64,000 nucleotides of DNA, from positions 1 to 64,000 of the forward strand of contig JAKFWC010000019.1 in assembly GCA_021732975.1 (NCBI GenBank). The letters are read 5' to 3'. The notes under the pieces were generated by a model. That model searched no databases, was not told where the DNA came from, and worked only from the letters and a program-made list of their open reading frames with translations. The position numbers were made by a program, and so were the translations under genes. This DNA comes from Planctomycetaceae bacterium. GTDB taxonomy: Bacteria; Planctomycetota; Planctomycetia; Planctomycetales; Planctomycetaceae. Shown one piece after another: positions 8,320 through 16,908 of the stretch. The stretch's first letter is position 1. Each line of letters opens with the position of its first letter.

Positions 8320-8550
8320 GATGGATAGCTCCTGTGCGGACGTTGGTTCGTTGTGGTGACAAGGATGGAACCGCACCTCCTGAAAATGATTAACCACACA
8401 ATTTCCCCCATCGCGCTTGCCGCTGCGCAGAATCCCGCAGCGCCCTCCAAACAACCCGCTCTTCGGGTGATCCGACACGACATCGGTTTCGTTTTGACTG
8501 AGGATCGTTCATGATTGTCCGCGGTCTAACCCCGTGGAGTTATCGACACC

Positions 8551-9297
8551 TTGACTGTTCCCGTCACACCACAGCCCCCACCCTCGGCGCTGTATCGGTC
8601 GCTGCTCCCGGATCGCATCGTGACAACGGCGGAACAGTTGACCCGCCGGATTGCCGAACGCTTTCCGCAATCGAGCCTCGTCGCCGTTTCGCGCGAGTTG
8701 AAGCAAGTTGCCGATGAAGCGGTGACGCGGACGCAGCGGATTCGGCAGCCGAACTACTGGATCCGCAGCATCGTGGCGGGACTCCTTGCCATGCTGTTGG
8801 GGATCATCCTCACCGCGTTTCTCTCGGTGCAGTGGAAAGAGGCCGACAACGCGGAGTTGTTTGTCTTCGAGCACTTCATTCAATCGCTGGAGGCTGGGTT
8901 AGGCAGCCTGGTCTTTCTGGGTGCGGCGATTGCCTTTCTGATCTCCGTGGAAAAACGTTGGAAGCGCGAGCGGTTGCTCTCGGCATTGCGGGAGCTGCGG
9001 GCGTTAGCCCACGTGGTCGACATGCACCAGCTCACCAAAGACCCGCAAAGTCTGACGCAATGTCGCCCGACACAATCGTCACCGCAGCGGACGATGACCA
9101 CGTTTGAGCTTGGCCGGTATCTCGATTACTGCACCGAGATGCTGTCGGTGATTGGCAAGATCGCCGCCATCTATGTGCAGGAATTCCCGGACGCCGACGC
9201 CGTCGAAGCCGCGGATGAACTCACGCGACTCACCAACGACCTCGCCCGCCACATCTGGCAGAAGATCATGATCCTCGACCGCGCCGTCGAGAAATGA
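8551..9297 (+). CDS. Membrane protein of unknown function
   Basis: 248 residues from a TTG start at 8551 (GGAG about 11 bases upstream, so the start is uncertain). A soluble, helical N-terminus (about 1-70) is followed by two membrane segments (IRSIVAGLLAMLLGIILTAFLSV and GLGSLVFLGAAIAFLISVEKRW), then a charged helical region with coiled-coil character (LLSALRELRALAHVVDMHQL) and a C-terminal helical bundle. No catalytic motif seen. It is divergent from the tandem membrane-protein pair, but nothing links them functionally. Confidence 0.6.
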   Translation: MTVPVTPQPPPSALYRSLLPDRIVTTAEQLTRRIAERFPQSSLVAVSRELKQVADEAVTRTQRIRQPNYWIRSIVAGLLAMLLGIILTAFLSVQWKEADNAELFVFEHFIQSLEAGLGSLVFLGAAIAFLISVEKRWKRERLLSALRELRALAHVVDMHQLTKDPQSLTQCRPTQSSPQRTMTTFELGRYLDYCTEMLSVIGKIAAIYVQEFPDADAVEAADELTRLTNDLARHIWQKIMILDRAVEK

Positions 9298-9302
9298 CCA
9301 GT

Positions 9303-9352
9303 GCGATCTCGTTCGATCCTCGCTCCCAAGCTCTGCTTGAGAACGAGATCGC
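9303..9352. repeat. Palindromic repeat, family D (CTCGTTC...GAACGAG)
   Basis: Outer arms GCGATCTCGTTC and GAACGAGATCGC are perfect 12-bp inverted repeats; the inside reads CTCCCAAGCTCTGCTTGAGAA, itself partly palindromic around AAGCTCTGCTT. Related copies lie at 42178-42208 and 61762-61859. It follows a stop codon by a few bases and may terminate the upstream gene. Confidence 0.75.
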
Positions 9353-9456
9353 AATTGTCAACACAACTCGATCTTCGCGCCGCCGCCGTTCTCGTTTACA
9401 ACCCCCCCCTTGATTGCGAGAACGGACTCTCGCGCACTCGGTCAGGGAGGGGAAGC

Positions 9457-10299
9457 ATGCCGACCGGATTTCGTCTGCCAATGGTCCTGCCATGCGCGGG
9501 TTTGGCAATCACGCTGGGAGTGAATCTCACAGCGGGGATCGCCGCGGAATCCCCTTGCCCTGCTCCCATTGCCACCTGTGGTTTTCCAGCGCCCGCGCGG
9601 CACCCCGAAACCATCGCAACGTACTTTCACACCAGCGGCGCGGTGACGTTGTCCACATATGACGCCGAGTGCGCCGCTCCCATCGCCACCTGTATTCAAC
9701 CGGCGGCGTACATTGCGCCCTTGCCGGTAACGCGGCTGTCCTGGCGTACTGAGCGTCAGCCTGCCCTCTCTGAAGTCCTGCAACGCTGGTCCGCGGCGTC
9801 GAACACGCACGCCACATGGACGGCGACCGAAAAAAACTGGTTGGCCCGTCGCCATCAACCGTGGCTGTCGGCCGTCGCGCTGGATGCCGTCGTCCGGCTG
9901 GCATCCTCAGTGAAGGCTGCGGACTTGGCGAACGACTTCACCTGGACGCAAGAATTCACAGAGGACGATGTCACTATTCTTCGAGCCGTACCGACTGATG
10001 AAACACAGCGGCTCTTCTGTCCCCAACTTCGAGTGGAACTCGATGCCGTGTCTCATGCTTTGACGGCCATCGATGTCGCCGACCGCGCCGGGACATGGCG
10101 ACCGATCGACCTCCCGTGGGCGGTGCTGCCGAAACCCTCGCGCGGGGTGGATGCAATTGTCCTGACGAGCAATCAAATCGAGATTGAACTCACCGGCAGC
10201 GTCACGATCACCGAATTGGCGGAAGTCCCGCCGTCGCCGGTCAGCGCTCCGACCATCCGTTTCGCCGCCGACCGCGTTGAATTCAACGCCCCGCGCTGA
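9457..10299 (+). CDS. Exported protein of unknown function
   Basis: 280 residues from the ATG at 9457 with AGGGAGGGG directly upstream; the frame begins at 9301 inside a repeat and is not credible there. Residues 1-30 form a signal peptide (VLPCAGLAITLGVNLTAGIAAES). Just after it, a short Cys-containing module occurs twice (CPAPIATCGF and CAAPIATCIQ). The rest is a soluble domain that appears beta-rich in its second half (FTEDDVTILRAVPTDETQRL, IDVADRAGTWRPIDL). I recognise no family. Probably periplasmic or surface-located. Confidence 0.6.
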   Translation: MPTGFRLPMVLPCAGLAITLGVNLTAGIAAESPCPAPIATCGFPAPARHPETIATYFHTSGAVTLSTYDAECAAPIATCIQPAAYIAPLPVTRLSWRTERQPALSEVLQRWSAASNTHATWTATEKNWLARRHQPWLSAVALDAVVRLASSVKAADLANDFTWTQEFTEDDVTILRAVPTDETQRLFCPQLRVELDAVSHALTAIDVADRAGTWRPIDLPWAVLPKPSRGVDAIVLTSNQIEIELTGSVTITELAEVPPSPVSAPTIRFAADRVEFNAPR

Positions 10300-10337
10300 C
10301 GCAAACCCGACCCATCGCGATTTTCGAGCCGTCTTAG

Positions 10338-10358
10338 CCCCCGGTCCATGACCGGGGG
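10338..10358 (+). terminator. Family A hairpin, terminator-like
   Basis: Stem CCCCCGGT/ACCGGGGG with a 5-base loop followed by TTTT, 38 bases after the stop of the exported-protein gene. The left flank TTAG matches family A palindromes; the right flank has diverged to a T-run, as expected of an intrinsic terminator for the plus strand. Confidence 0.6.
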
Positions 10359-10465
10359 TTTTGCATTTCCCATCCCCGACGATAACTGATTGACGGTTCG
10401 GCACAGCGCGATACGCTGATGTCGTTGTGTTGTAATCCTCCTACAGACTTCCAGGAGACGACCCC

Positions 10466-11095
10466 ATGACCGGACGAATCGCTGTTGCTGTGATGATGTG
10501 CCTGATGCCGGGCTCGATGCTTTGGGGCGATGACACTCAGGCCGTGCAAATCCGGGAGCTCACGGAAAAGGTTCAGAAACTCGAAGATCGTGTGAAGCAA
10601 TTGGAGCAATTGCTGCGGCCCACGCAGGACGCCGAACGGGCGAAAGGTCGGGCCGCGAGTTTGCGTCCGAAATTTGAAGCCCGCATCGCGCAGGACCAGA
10701 AGACCTACAATGCCATCGAACGGCAGGAAATCGAATCGCTCTACCAGGTTGCGAATCGACAGTTCAACACCCCGGAAGCCCAGGAAAGCCTGAAAAAACT
10801 GATCGAAAAGTACTCCCAAGCCAATCGCACCGGCTGTGCGCTGCTGTATCTCGGCCAGATGAGTTCGGGAGACGAGAAGGAACAATATCTCACGCGGGCC
10901 ATCAAGGACTTCGGCGATTGCTGGTACGGCGACGGCGTCCAGGTCGCCAGCTATGCGCGCTTCCACCTCGCCGCCCACTACCAGCAAACCGGCAAAACCG
11001 CCGAGGCTACTACCCTGCTCGACACGATCCGAAAGGAATACCCCGACGCCATCGACCATAAGGGGATCTTGCTGACGGAGTTGATGCCGAAGTGA
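10466..11095 (+). CDS. Exported TPR/coiled-coil protein, function unknown
   Basis: 209 residues; ATG at 10466 with AGGAG nine bases upstream. Signal peptide at 1-21 (IAVAVMMCLMPGSMLWG). Residues 26-52 form a heptad-rich coiled coil (IRELTEKVQKLEDRVKQLEQLL). The C-terminal half looks like tetratricopeptide-type helices (ASYARFHLAAHYQQTGKTAEATTLL). The N-terminal coiled coil plus helical repeats recalls YbgF/CpoB-like periplasmic proteins, but no Tol-Pal genes are nearby, so this is only a resemblance. The next gene begins ten bases downstream, probably co-transcribed. Confidence 0.65.
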   Translation: MTGRIAVAVMMCLMPGSMLWGDDTQAVQIRELTEKVQKLEDRVKQLEQLLRPTQDAERAKGRAASLRPKFEARIAQDQKTYNAIERQEIESLYQVANRQFNTPEAQESLKKLIEKYSQANRTGCALLYLGQMSSGDEKEQYLTRAIKDFGDCWYGDGVQVASYARFHLAAHYQQTGKTAEATTLLDTIRKEYPDAIDHKGILLTELMPK

Positions 11096-11105
11096 TGGCT
11101 CCCCG

Positions 11106-11539
11106 ATGCGCAACATCGCTTTCCGATCCGCCGCGGTGGTGATCGTGCTGATGCTGGCCGCGCTGGTGGCATGGGTGGGCGTATTGTGGTCCACGCAGCG
11201 GCAGTGGCTTGTGCTGCAACGTCATCAGATGACAACCATCAAACGGCTGGGAGAATTCCCGCCGCCCGGGTGGGACTCGGGCGCCTGGAAAAACGCGCTC
11301 GTCACACCGTACAACGTGTGGGGGAACGTCACCTATCACCCCAATTATTCGCACATCAGCAACGAAGAAATGCGCTTACTCCAATCGCACCTCGATGAAA
11401 TCGTTGCCGAGACGACGGCGGAGAACAGCTTCGACAGCGTCGACCGCGTCTTCCAACTCCTGTTGCAACGCGGCCGGAAGCGGATTTCATCACCGGTTAC
11501 CGCGAGGAGTTTCGTGACTATGGTCAGCGAGCACCGTAG
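11106..11539 (+). pseudogene. Membrane-anchored protein with apparent frameshift near 11472-11480
   Basis: The N-terminal part has one membrane segment (AAVVIVLMLAALVAWVGVLW) followed by a soluble domain (TPYNVWGNVTYHPNYSHISNEEM, DSVDRVFQLLLQRG). From about 11475 the original frame turns into Ser/Arg-rich nonsense antisense to the next gene and only stops at 11699. In the alternative frame the sequence reads ADFITGYREEFRDYGQRAP then TAG at 11537-11539, ending exactly beside the stop of the convergent gene (11540). Restoring one G in the GGCCGG run would join the two parts. This is either a real frameshift or an assembly indel. Family unknown. Confidence 0.6.
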
Positions 11540-12460
11540 TTACGAAATGCTTGAATCCGGCAGCCGTTCCGTGTTTCGCTGCCAATCCTGCGGGATGCCA
11601 TCCTCTCCGACGGCGAGGGCGATGATGCCGCCGATAATGGCGCAGTTGGTATCGATATCGCCGTGGACTTTGATCGCGGTCCACATCGCCTCGACATAGT
11701 TGTCGAGATGCCGCGTCGCCGTCCACAAACAGAAGGGCACCGTGTCCATCGCCGTGACGTTCGTCCCATCGCCGAGTAGATTCGCGGCATCGAACTCCCA
11801 ATCATCCAATGGAACACGGGTCGCCAGTTCGATGCCTTGATAAACTTTCCCCCGTGGGGTCAGGGCAAGCGCTGCGTGCAGCAATTCACTCGTCGGTGAT
11901 GTCCGCCCCGACTGGTTCCATTGCCATGCCCATCCTGCGGCGACAGCAATCGCAATGGCTCCCGCGATTCCCTCGGGATGGGCGTGGGTGACCTCGGCGG
12001 AAGCGGCCGCTTCAGCGGCGGCACGGGACAAATCATCGGCGAAGTAACCCCCAATGGGAGCGACGCGCATTGCTCCGCCATTGCCGAACGAACCGGAACC
12101 GCGAAATAACTCGGTCACTTCAACTTGCCAATCGGCACCGCGGTGAATGGCACGCAACAAGTCATGCTGTGCGGGACCGTAGCCCCGGTTCGGTTCGTCC
12201 ATGTACCGGGCTGCGAACAGCTTCGCAAGCGCATCCTGTTCAATCTGCCCGTGTTGTTCCAGCACCTCGACAATGCTGAGCGCCATCGCCGTATCGTCGG
12301 TCCAGCGCCATGTTCCTTCCGGAACAATCCGCTGTGTCAGACAGGCGTCGCGGACCCATGGCGAGAAGAACCGTTCGCCCAATGCGTCCCCGACGGAAAG
12401 GCCGCGCAAGGATAACTTCACTCGGCCCATTCGTGCCGAATGATCGACGGGAAGAGTCAT
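11540..12460 (-). CDS. ADP-ribosylglycohydrolase family protein
   Basis: About 306 residues from the ATG at 12460 (AGGA upstream); longer frames run into a palindromic repeat. Family hallmarks are present: GLSVGDALGERF near the N-terminus, TDDTAM (a variant of TDDTxM, metal ligands), GNGGAMRVAPIG, THAHPEGIAGAIA and GDIDTNCAIIGGI, which supply the paired Asp/Thr ligands for two Mg ions. Members remove ADP-ribose from proteins (DraG) or hydrolyse related ADP-ribosyl compounds. No ADP-ribosyltransferase or nitrogenase gene is in the window, so the target is unknown. Cytoplasmic. Confidence 0.88.
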   Translation of the reverse strand: MTLPVDHSARMGRVKLSLRGLSVGDALGERFFSPWVRDACLTQRIVPEGTWRWTDDTAMALSIVEVLEQHGQIEQDALAKLFAARYMDEPNRGYGPAQHDLLRAIHRGADWQVEVTELFRGSGSFGNGGAMRVAPIGGYFADDLSRAAAEAAASAEVTHAHPEGIAGAIAIAVAAGWAWQWNQSGRTSPTSELLHAALALTPRGKVYQGIELATRVPLDDWEFDAANLLGDGTNVTAMDTVPFCLWTATRHLDNYVEAMWTAIKVHGDIDTNCAIIGGIIALAVGEDGIPQDWQRNTERLPDSSIS

Positions 12461-12497
12461 GGTGGCCATCCTGACAACCGGATGAAGTATCCGATTC

Positions 12498-12577
12498 TGT
12501 GTGCCACGGCCGTGTCGGCCATGTGATTTTGCAGAGCGATTTGCCACTTTGCACGGCCGACACGGCCGTGGCACACA
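12498..12577. repeat. Perfect 23-bp inverted repeat with 34-bp spacer (family G)
   Basis: The arms at 12498-12520 and 12555-12577 begin TGTGTGCCACGGCCGTGTCG and its inverse; each arm is itself nearly palindromic around CACGGCCGTG. It sits just upstream of the ADP-ribosylglycohydrolase start, in the gap to the map gene fragment. Perfect arms suggest recent arrival or active maintenance. Confidence 0.85.
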
Positions 12578-12606
12578 ATCAATCGACAGGTAGCGAACCC
12601 CGCTCC

Positions 12607-12699
12607 CTAAAACTTTTGCCCCTGCTGCAGATCGTTCTGCGTGAGGGTGAGGACTTCCGGCCCGGTTTCCGTCATCGCGGTGTGGATGCAGTTCGTCAT
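12607..12699 (-). pseudogene. Duplicated 3' end of methionine aminopeptidase gene (map remnant)
   Basis: Read on the minus strand, a 30-codon frame ends MTETGPEVLTLTQN..QQGQKF-stop. The intact map gene at 15867-16679 ends MTETGPEVLTLTQN..QQGHKF-stop, and the upstream HTA/HTIL and downstream CTCCCTAAAACTT sequences also match. Nothing of the rest of map is present. The remnant lies just after the TPR/VCBS gene, whose other side faces intact map, so the two copies flank that gene in direct orientation. It is probably non-functional. Confidence 0.75.
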
Positions 12700-12724
12700 C
12701 TGAAAATATCCCAACCGACAGAAA

Positions 12725-15679
12725 CTAAGGAGCTCTGCGAAGCGTGACGATTTGGTGTGAACCTTCCACGAGCATCACCTCGGAGTCCGCAGGAACGGGT
12801 TCCCGGAACTGATCGATTGTGCCGGAGGGCCATCTGACCGTGATCTCCGTGATTTGGGATGCATCGCCTAAGCCGAAGATCAGCATGCGTTCGTTGCTGA
12901 CGGCAAAACCGTCGCCACCGATGAGCTGTTGTGACCACGTTTCCTTGTTCGCCGTGATCCGAACAGTGGCACCAACGGCTTCGCGTTCCGAGACAACACC
13001 CCGCAGCCTGACTTTGAGGAAATGGCCGTGTTCCTGGCTGTCATTCACGAGGAGGGCGAACGGGGCATCGACGTGCGTCACTGCCAAATCGGCCAAGCCG
13101 TCGCGATTCAGATCGAGACGAGCCACGGCGCGACCCAGCCAGTTTTTCATGAAATAGGGTCCGAGGCTTTTCGGTTCACGGAGCGAAAAGCGGGCGTTCC
13201 CCTGGTTCTGAAAATACTGCTGCGGCATCTGGTATGGTTGTGAAGTCGGAAAGAGATCGCCATTGGCGACGAACAAGTCTTCATGACCATCGAGATCACC
13301 ATCCAGGAACTGCGTTCCCCAGCCCATCATGGCAAATCCTGGTTGCGCAAGGCCGGATTCCCGGATCGCGTCCTGGAAAACTTCGCCCGTCTGTTGGAGA
13401 TAGAGGATCTTGACCTCGCGCGTGAAGTTCGTGACAAACAGATCGGGCAGTCCGTCACGGTTAGGGTCTCCCGCCGCAACGCCCATGGCTGAAGTGGCAT
13501 TTCCTGAAGCATCATAAGCCACACCGGTCAGCACTCCCTGTTCGACGAATCGCAACGGCTGCCCCGCTTGGGCGACTTGATTGACGAAATAGAAACTGGC
13601 GGTGGTATCATTGGCGACAAAGACATTGAGCCTTCCGTTGCCGCTGAAATCCGCCAGAACGACCGCCATGCCTTTGCCATCCGGTGCGACAACCCCAGAC
13701 TCTTCGGTGAGATCGGCGAAGCTCCCATCACCTCGATTCTGGTAGACCCGATCCTGCGCGGCGGGAAACAGCGTGGGGCTGCATTGCACCGGAACGCTGT
13801 TTTGTATGGCGTGAAAACAGCGTCGAGTGAAAACATCAGGCCCACTCAAGTAGTTGACGACGTAGAGATCAGCCAAGCCGTCTTGATTCAGATCACCGAG
13901 CGCGGCACTGGCCGTCCAGTCATTCCCTGCGATGCCGGCCGTTTCCGTCGCGTCATAAAAGGTGCCGTCACCTTTGTTCAGCCACAACCGGTTCGCGCCG
14001 ATATTTCCCACAAAGACATCCTGGAAGCCGTCCGCATTGATGTCACCAACGCTTGCCGATTGACTGAGCCCGCTTTCCACAAGCCCGGCAAGCGATGTCA
14101 CGTCTTCAAAACGCTTGCCATCCACATTGCGAAAGAGGCGGTCGAGCTCCGATGTCTGTCGATGGTCAACAGGCCAATGGCACCCCTGCGTGAGATAGAG
14201 ATCCGGCCATCCGTCGGCGTCGAAATCAAGCACACCGATTCCGCCGCCGCTCAACTCAAACATATAGGCGATGCCCAAGGATGGATCCGCTCCGTTATGG
14301 AAGCTGAAATTCACACCCAAGGAGGCCGCTCGATCCTCGAAGCGCGTACTGGAGCGACGACGCGTTGGCACCGCCGGCAACTCGCTCTTCTTCGCGATCA
14401 CCAACCAATTGGGAGATGGATATTCCGATGATGAAATGTTCCAGTCGTCCTGTTCGTCAATGACACAGAGCGGCATCTCCGGAGACACTTTGGGGATGAA
14501 GCGGTTCACGAGGTCTTTCGCCTGCGCATCACCGGGAAACAGCGCAGCCGCTTCGAGCGCCCAGCCCAAGGCTTCCCATCTCTTTTGCAGGACATCCGCC
14601 AGTTCGGCCGCCTCGATGAAATGGTCGCGCGTCGACGGTGGTGCACTGAGCACGGCTTCGAATCGTTGGAGCAGATTTGCGCGATGAGCAAACGCCTCGG
14701 CACGTTTGATGGCGCCCACAGAGCGGAATTGCTGTGCCAGTTCATAGAACGCCAGGCGATGGCAAGGATCCAGTTCGCACGCCCGCAACCAGCAGTGAAT
14801 GGCACCGGGATGATCGCCGTTCCGCTTCGCAAACAAACCGCGAACAACCCACACCAGGGGGTGCAGTTCTGCCGTGCTGGTGAGCGAGCGATTCCAATTC
14901 AGGAACTCGCTGTCGTGTCCGGACATCAGCAAGACCCAGCCGCGACGGGCCTGTGCTTCGGCCAGTTCCGGGTCTCGGGCGAGGATGGCCTCCAACAGCC
15001 CCAGCACAGGTGTCAAGTCCGGGTAGACCTGTTCGAGCGTGACTTGCCCGAGAAGGGGCAGAGGATCCTTCGGCGTCCCCCGTCGGCACACATCCAGGTA
15101 AAAGTCATCGCCCCCCGTTAAGCGGCCGTTGCTGTCGGGGCGGCCTGTCGTCATCAGATATTCCCGACGAAAGTCACCCTGTCGATACAACGCCAGGAGA
15201 TGCGGCTGTGCCTCGAAATACCGGTTTTCCAGCCGTAAAATCATCGCCAGGTTGTGGTGGGCGTCGTGATGCTCCGGAGCGCGATCGAGCACGCTCCGCA
15301 ACGCCGCCTCTGCTTCACGAACCCGCCCCGTATCCAACAGGCAGTCTGCATATTGGTAAAGCTGGTCGGTCGTCGCATTTGCCGCCGGGCGTTGGTCGCA
15401 AGACTGGCGCTGATAGTTGAGTTGCGATCGCTTCAACCGCGCTGCGGCGCGGGCCACCAGCAGCATGGCCGCGTCTTTTTCAGAGCCACCGTTAGCCACT
15501 TTCCATGCCACGGCCCCAGCTTCGTCAAATCGCTCTTCGGCGAGCAATTGTGATGCTTCCCGGAGTGAACGGGCGGCAGCACTTTCCCGGTTGACCATCA
15601 TCGAGAACGCGACGCAGAGCATCATGATCACGGCGGCAGCAGCGATGACGAACCAGCGCATCGAAGGCGACACAGACAT
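12725..15679 (-). CDS. TPR / FG-GAP (VCBS) repeat / UnbV-ASPIC exported protein
   Basis: 984 residues. An N-terminal membrane anchor or signal (residues 7-28) is followed by about 350 residues of TPR-like helices (LLAEERFDEAGAVAWKV, EAEAALRSVLDRAPEHHDAHHNLAMIL). From about 450 at least seven Ca-binding-like FG-GAP motifs occur: DFDADGWPDLYL, DINADGFQDVFV, DLNQDGLADLYV, DFSGNGRLNVFV, DPNRDGLPDLFV, DGDLDGHEDLFV, DLNRDGLADLAV, predicting a beta-propeller. The C-terminus is an UnbV/ASPIC domain (VRLRGVVSEREAVGATVRI...GLGDASQITEITVRWPSG). Such proteins are abundant and poorly characterised in planctomycetes. It lies between map and a map fragment. Confidence 0.88.
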   Translation of the reverse strand: MSVSPSMRWFVIAAAAVIMMLCVAFSMMVNRESAAARSLREASQLLAEERFDEAGAVAWKVANGGSEKDAAMLLVARAAARLKRSQLNYQRQSCDQRPAANATTDQLYQYADCLLDTGRVREAEAALRSVLDRAPEHHDAHHNLAMILRLENRYFEAQPHLLALYRQGDFRREYLMTTGRPDSNGRLTGGDDFYLDVCRRGTPKDPLPLLGQVTLEQVYPDLTPVLGLLEAILARDPELAEAQARRGWVLLMSGHDSEFLNWNRSLTSTAELHPLVWVVRGLFAKRNGDHPGAIHCWLRACELDPCHRLAFYELAQQFRSVGAIKRAEAFAHRANLLQRFEAVLSAPPSTRDHFIEAAELADVLQKRWEALGWALEAAALFPGDAQAKDLVNRFIPKVSPEMPLCVIDEQDDWNISSSEYPSPNWLVIAKKSELPAVPTRRRSSTRFEDRAASLGVNFSFHNGADPSLGIAYMFELSGGGIGVLDFDADGWPDLYLTQGCHWPVDHRQTSELDRLFRNVDGKRFEDVTSLAGLVESGLSQSASVGDINADGFQDVFVGNIGANRLWLNKGDGTFYDATETAGIAGNDWTASAALGDLNQDGLADLYVVNYLSGPDVFTRRCFHAIQNSVPVQCSPTLFPAAQDRVYQNRGDGSFADLTEESGVVAPDGKGMAVVLADFSGNGRLNVFVANDTTASFYFVNQVAQAGQPLRFVEQGVLTGVAYDASGNATSAMGVAAGDPNRDGLPDLFVTNFTREVKILYLQQTGEVFQDAIRESGLAQPGFAMMGWGTQFLDGDLDGHEDLFVANGDLFPTSQPYQMPQQYFQNQGNARFSLREPKSLGPYFMKNWLGRAVARLDLNRDGLADLAVTHVDAPFALLVNDSQEHGHFLKVRLRGVVSEREAVGATVRITANKETWSQQLIGGDGFAVSNERMLIFGLGDASQITEITVRWPSGTIDQFREPVPADSEVMLVEGSHQIVTLRRAP

Positions 15680-15839
15680 GGAACAGTGAACTCCGCGAAT
15701 TCTAGCGAACGATCTTACGAGCCTCCGTTAACATGCGTCATGCCGCTCAAGAGACGAACACCATTTTCTCTTCTCGGCAACGACAAGATCCATGTGCGAT
15801 GTGAAGCGTCGTAACGCGCTTCTTCGTCGAATAACTCTC

Positions 15840-15863
15840 GAGGATGCGTTGCAGCGCATCCTC
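15840..15863 (-). terminator. Hairpin immediately after map
   Basis: A 9-bp stem (GAGGATGCG/CGCATCCTC) with a 6-base loop begins three bases after the map stop codon. No T-run follows, so it may be an imperfect terminator or mRNA-protecting hairpin. The stem is absent from the map remnant at 12607. Confidence 0.5.
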
Positions 15864-15866
15864 TCC

Positions 15867-16679
15867 CTAAAACTTATGCCCCTGTTGCGGGCCGTTTTGA
15901 GTGAGGGTGAGGACTTCCGGGCCGGTTTCGGTCATCAGGATGGTGTGCTCGAACTGGGCGGACATCGCGAGGTCGAGGGTGCGGACGGTCCAGTTGTCGC
16001 GGCTGTCGACGAACGTCCGCCATGTCCCGGCGTTGATCATCGGCTCGATGGTAAAGCACATCCCCGGTTCGAGGATTTCCTGCGAGGCTCCCACACGGGG
16101 GCAGTAATGCGGGATGCCCGGTTCCTGGTGGAATTCGCGGCCGATGCCGTGGCCCTGATACTCGCGGACGACTTCAAACCCGCGGGCTTTGGCGAAGCGT
16201 TCGATCGCCTTGCCGATGTCGCACACGCGGCTGAAAGGCTGGGCGACATTGATGCCGATCCACATCGAATCGTGTGCGGCCTGCACCAGCCGCTTCGTTT
16301 CCGGACCGGCATCACCGAGGATGAACGTCTCGGATGAATCGCCATACCAGCCGTGGACGACGGTCGTCAGATCGATGTTGACGATGTCCCCCTGTCGCAG
16401 CGGCGTGGTGTCGGGAATGCCGTGGCAGACGACTTCGTTTACGCTGGTGCAGATGGTGCGGGGATAGCCCTTGTATCCCAGGCACGCCGGTGTGTGGCCG
16501 TGATCGGTGGTGTACTCATAGACCATCCGGTCAATTTCCAGCGTGGTGATGCCCGGCTGCATGTGCGACCGGACGAAATCCATGAGCTGAGCATTGAACC
16601 GACTGGCTTCGCGGAGGCCCTCGCACTCCTCATCAAAATACAACGGAATCTTCCGCCGTGCTTTTTTCTTCACCGCCAC
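15867..16679 (-). CDS. map: Methionine aminopeptidase, type I
   Basis: 270 residues, normal for type I MetAP. It removes the initiator Met from nascent proteins in the cytoplasm. Visible motifs include GHTPACLGYKGYPRTICTSVNEVVCHGIPD (substrate His region), GDIVNIDLTTVVHGWYGDSSETF (Asp metal ligands), GHGIGREFHQEP (His ligand), FTIEPM (Glu ligand) and FEHTILMTETGPEVLT (final Glu). A short basic N-terminal extension (AVKKKARRKIPLYFDEECEGLREA) precedes the catalytic domain. Its 3' end has a partial copy at 12607-12699. Confidence 0.95.
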   Translation of the reverse strand: MAVKKKARRKIPLYFDEECEGLREASRFNAQLMDFVRSHMQPGITTLEIDRMVYEYTTDHGHTPACLGYKGYPRTICTSVNEVVCHGIPDTTPLRQGDIVNIDLTTVVHGWYGDSSETFILGDAGPETKRLVQAAHDSMWIGINVAQPFSRVCDIGKAIERFAKARGFEVVREYQGHGIGREFHQEPGIPHYCPRVGASQEILEPGMCFTIEPMINAGTWRTFVDSRDNWTVRTLDLAMSAQFEHTILMTETGPEVLTLTQNGPQQGHKF

Positions 16680-16831
16680 AATGCTCGCCCTGCTCTATGA
16701 TCTACGCGCGTGTCAGCAACCTGGCGACGCGGAATGAATTTGTGGGAAAACGTCAACCCATTAGTTTGATTCGTCTCGCATAGCAACGCAAGCCCGAGAT
16801 GAACGATGGCGTAACACGACAACCCACATCA

Positions 16832-16908
16832 CGTTGCGGTTTTTCGCCCCGTGCTGATTCCACCGGGTGTCACTAAAGACACCTGCGCGGGGCTCGAAAC
16901 TGCAAGCG
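16832..16908. repeat. Nested palindrome, family C (CTTGCGGTTTCGCGCCCCG type)
   Basis: Outer arms CGTTGCGGTTTTTCGCCCCG and the inverse of CGCTTGCAGTTTCGAGCCCC enclose an inner hairpin GGTGTC/GACACC. Related copies are at 26573-26656 (pair), 36691-36727, and half-copies at 30680-30703 and 32132-32153. It abuts the stop codon of the methyltransferase gene and may act as its terminator. Confidence 0.7.

Noticed and set aside
9301-10299. Start of the exported protein gene at 9301
   Set aside because: The first 50 codons lie in a palindromic repeat and code for no signal peptide; the ATG at 9457 has a strong ribosome site.
12607-15867. Map gene copies as target-site duplications of a transposon
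   Set aside because: The repeated unit is coding sequence of a conserved gene with different divergence, and no transposase or terminal inverted repeats occur at its borders.
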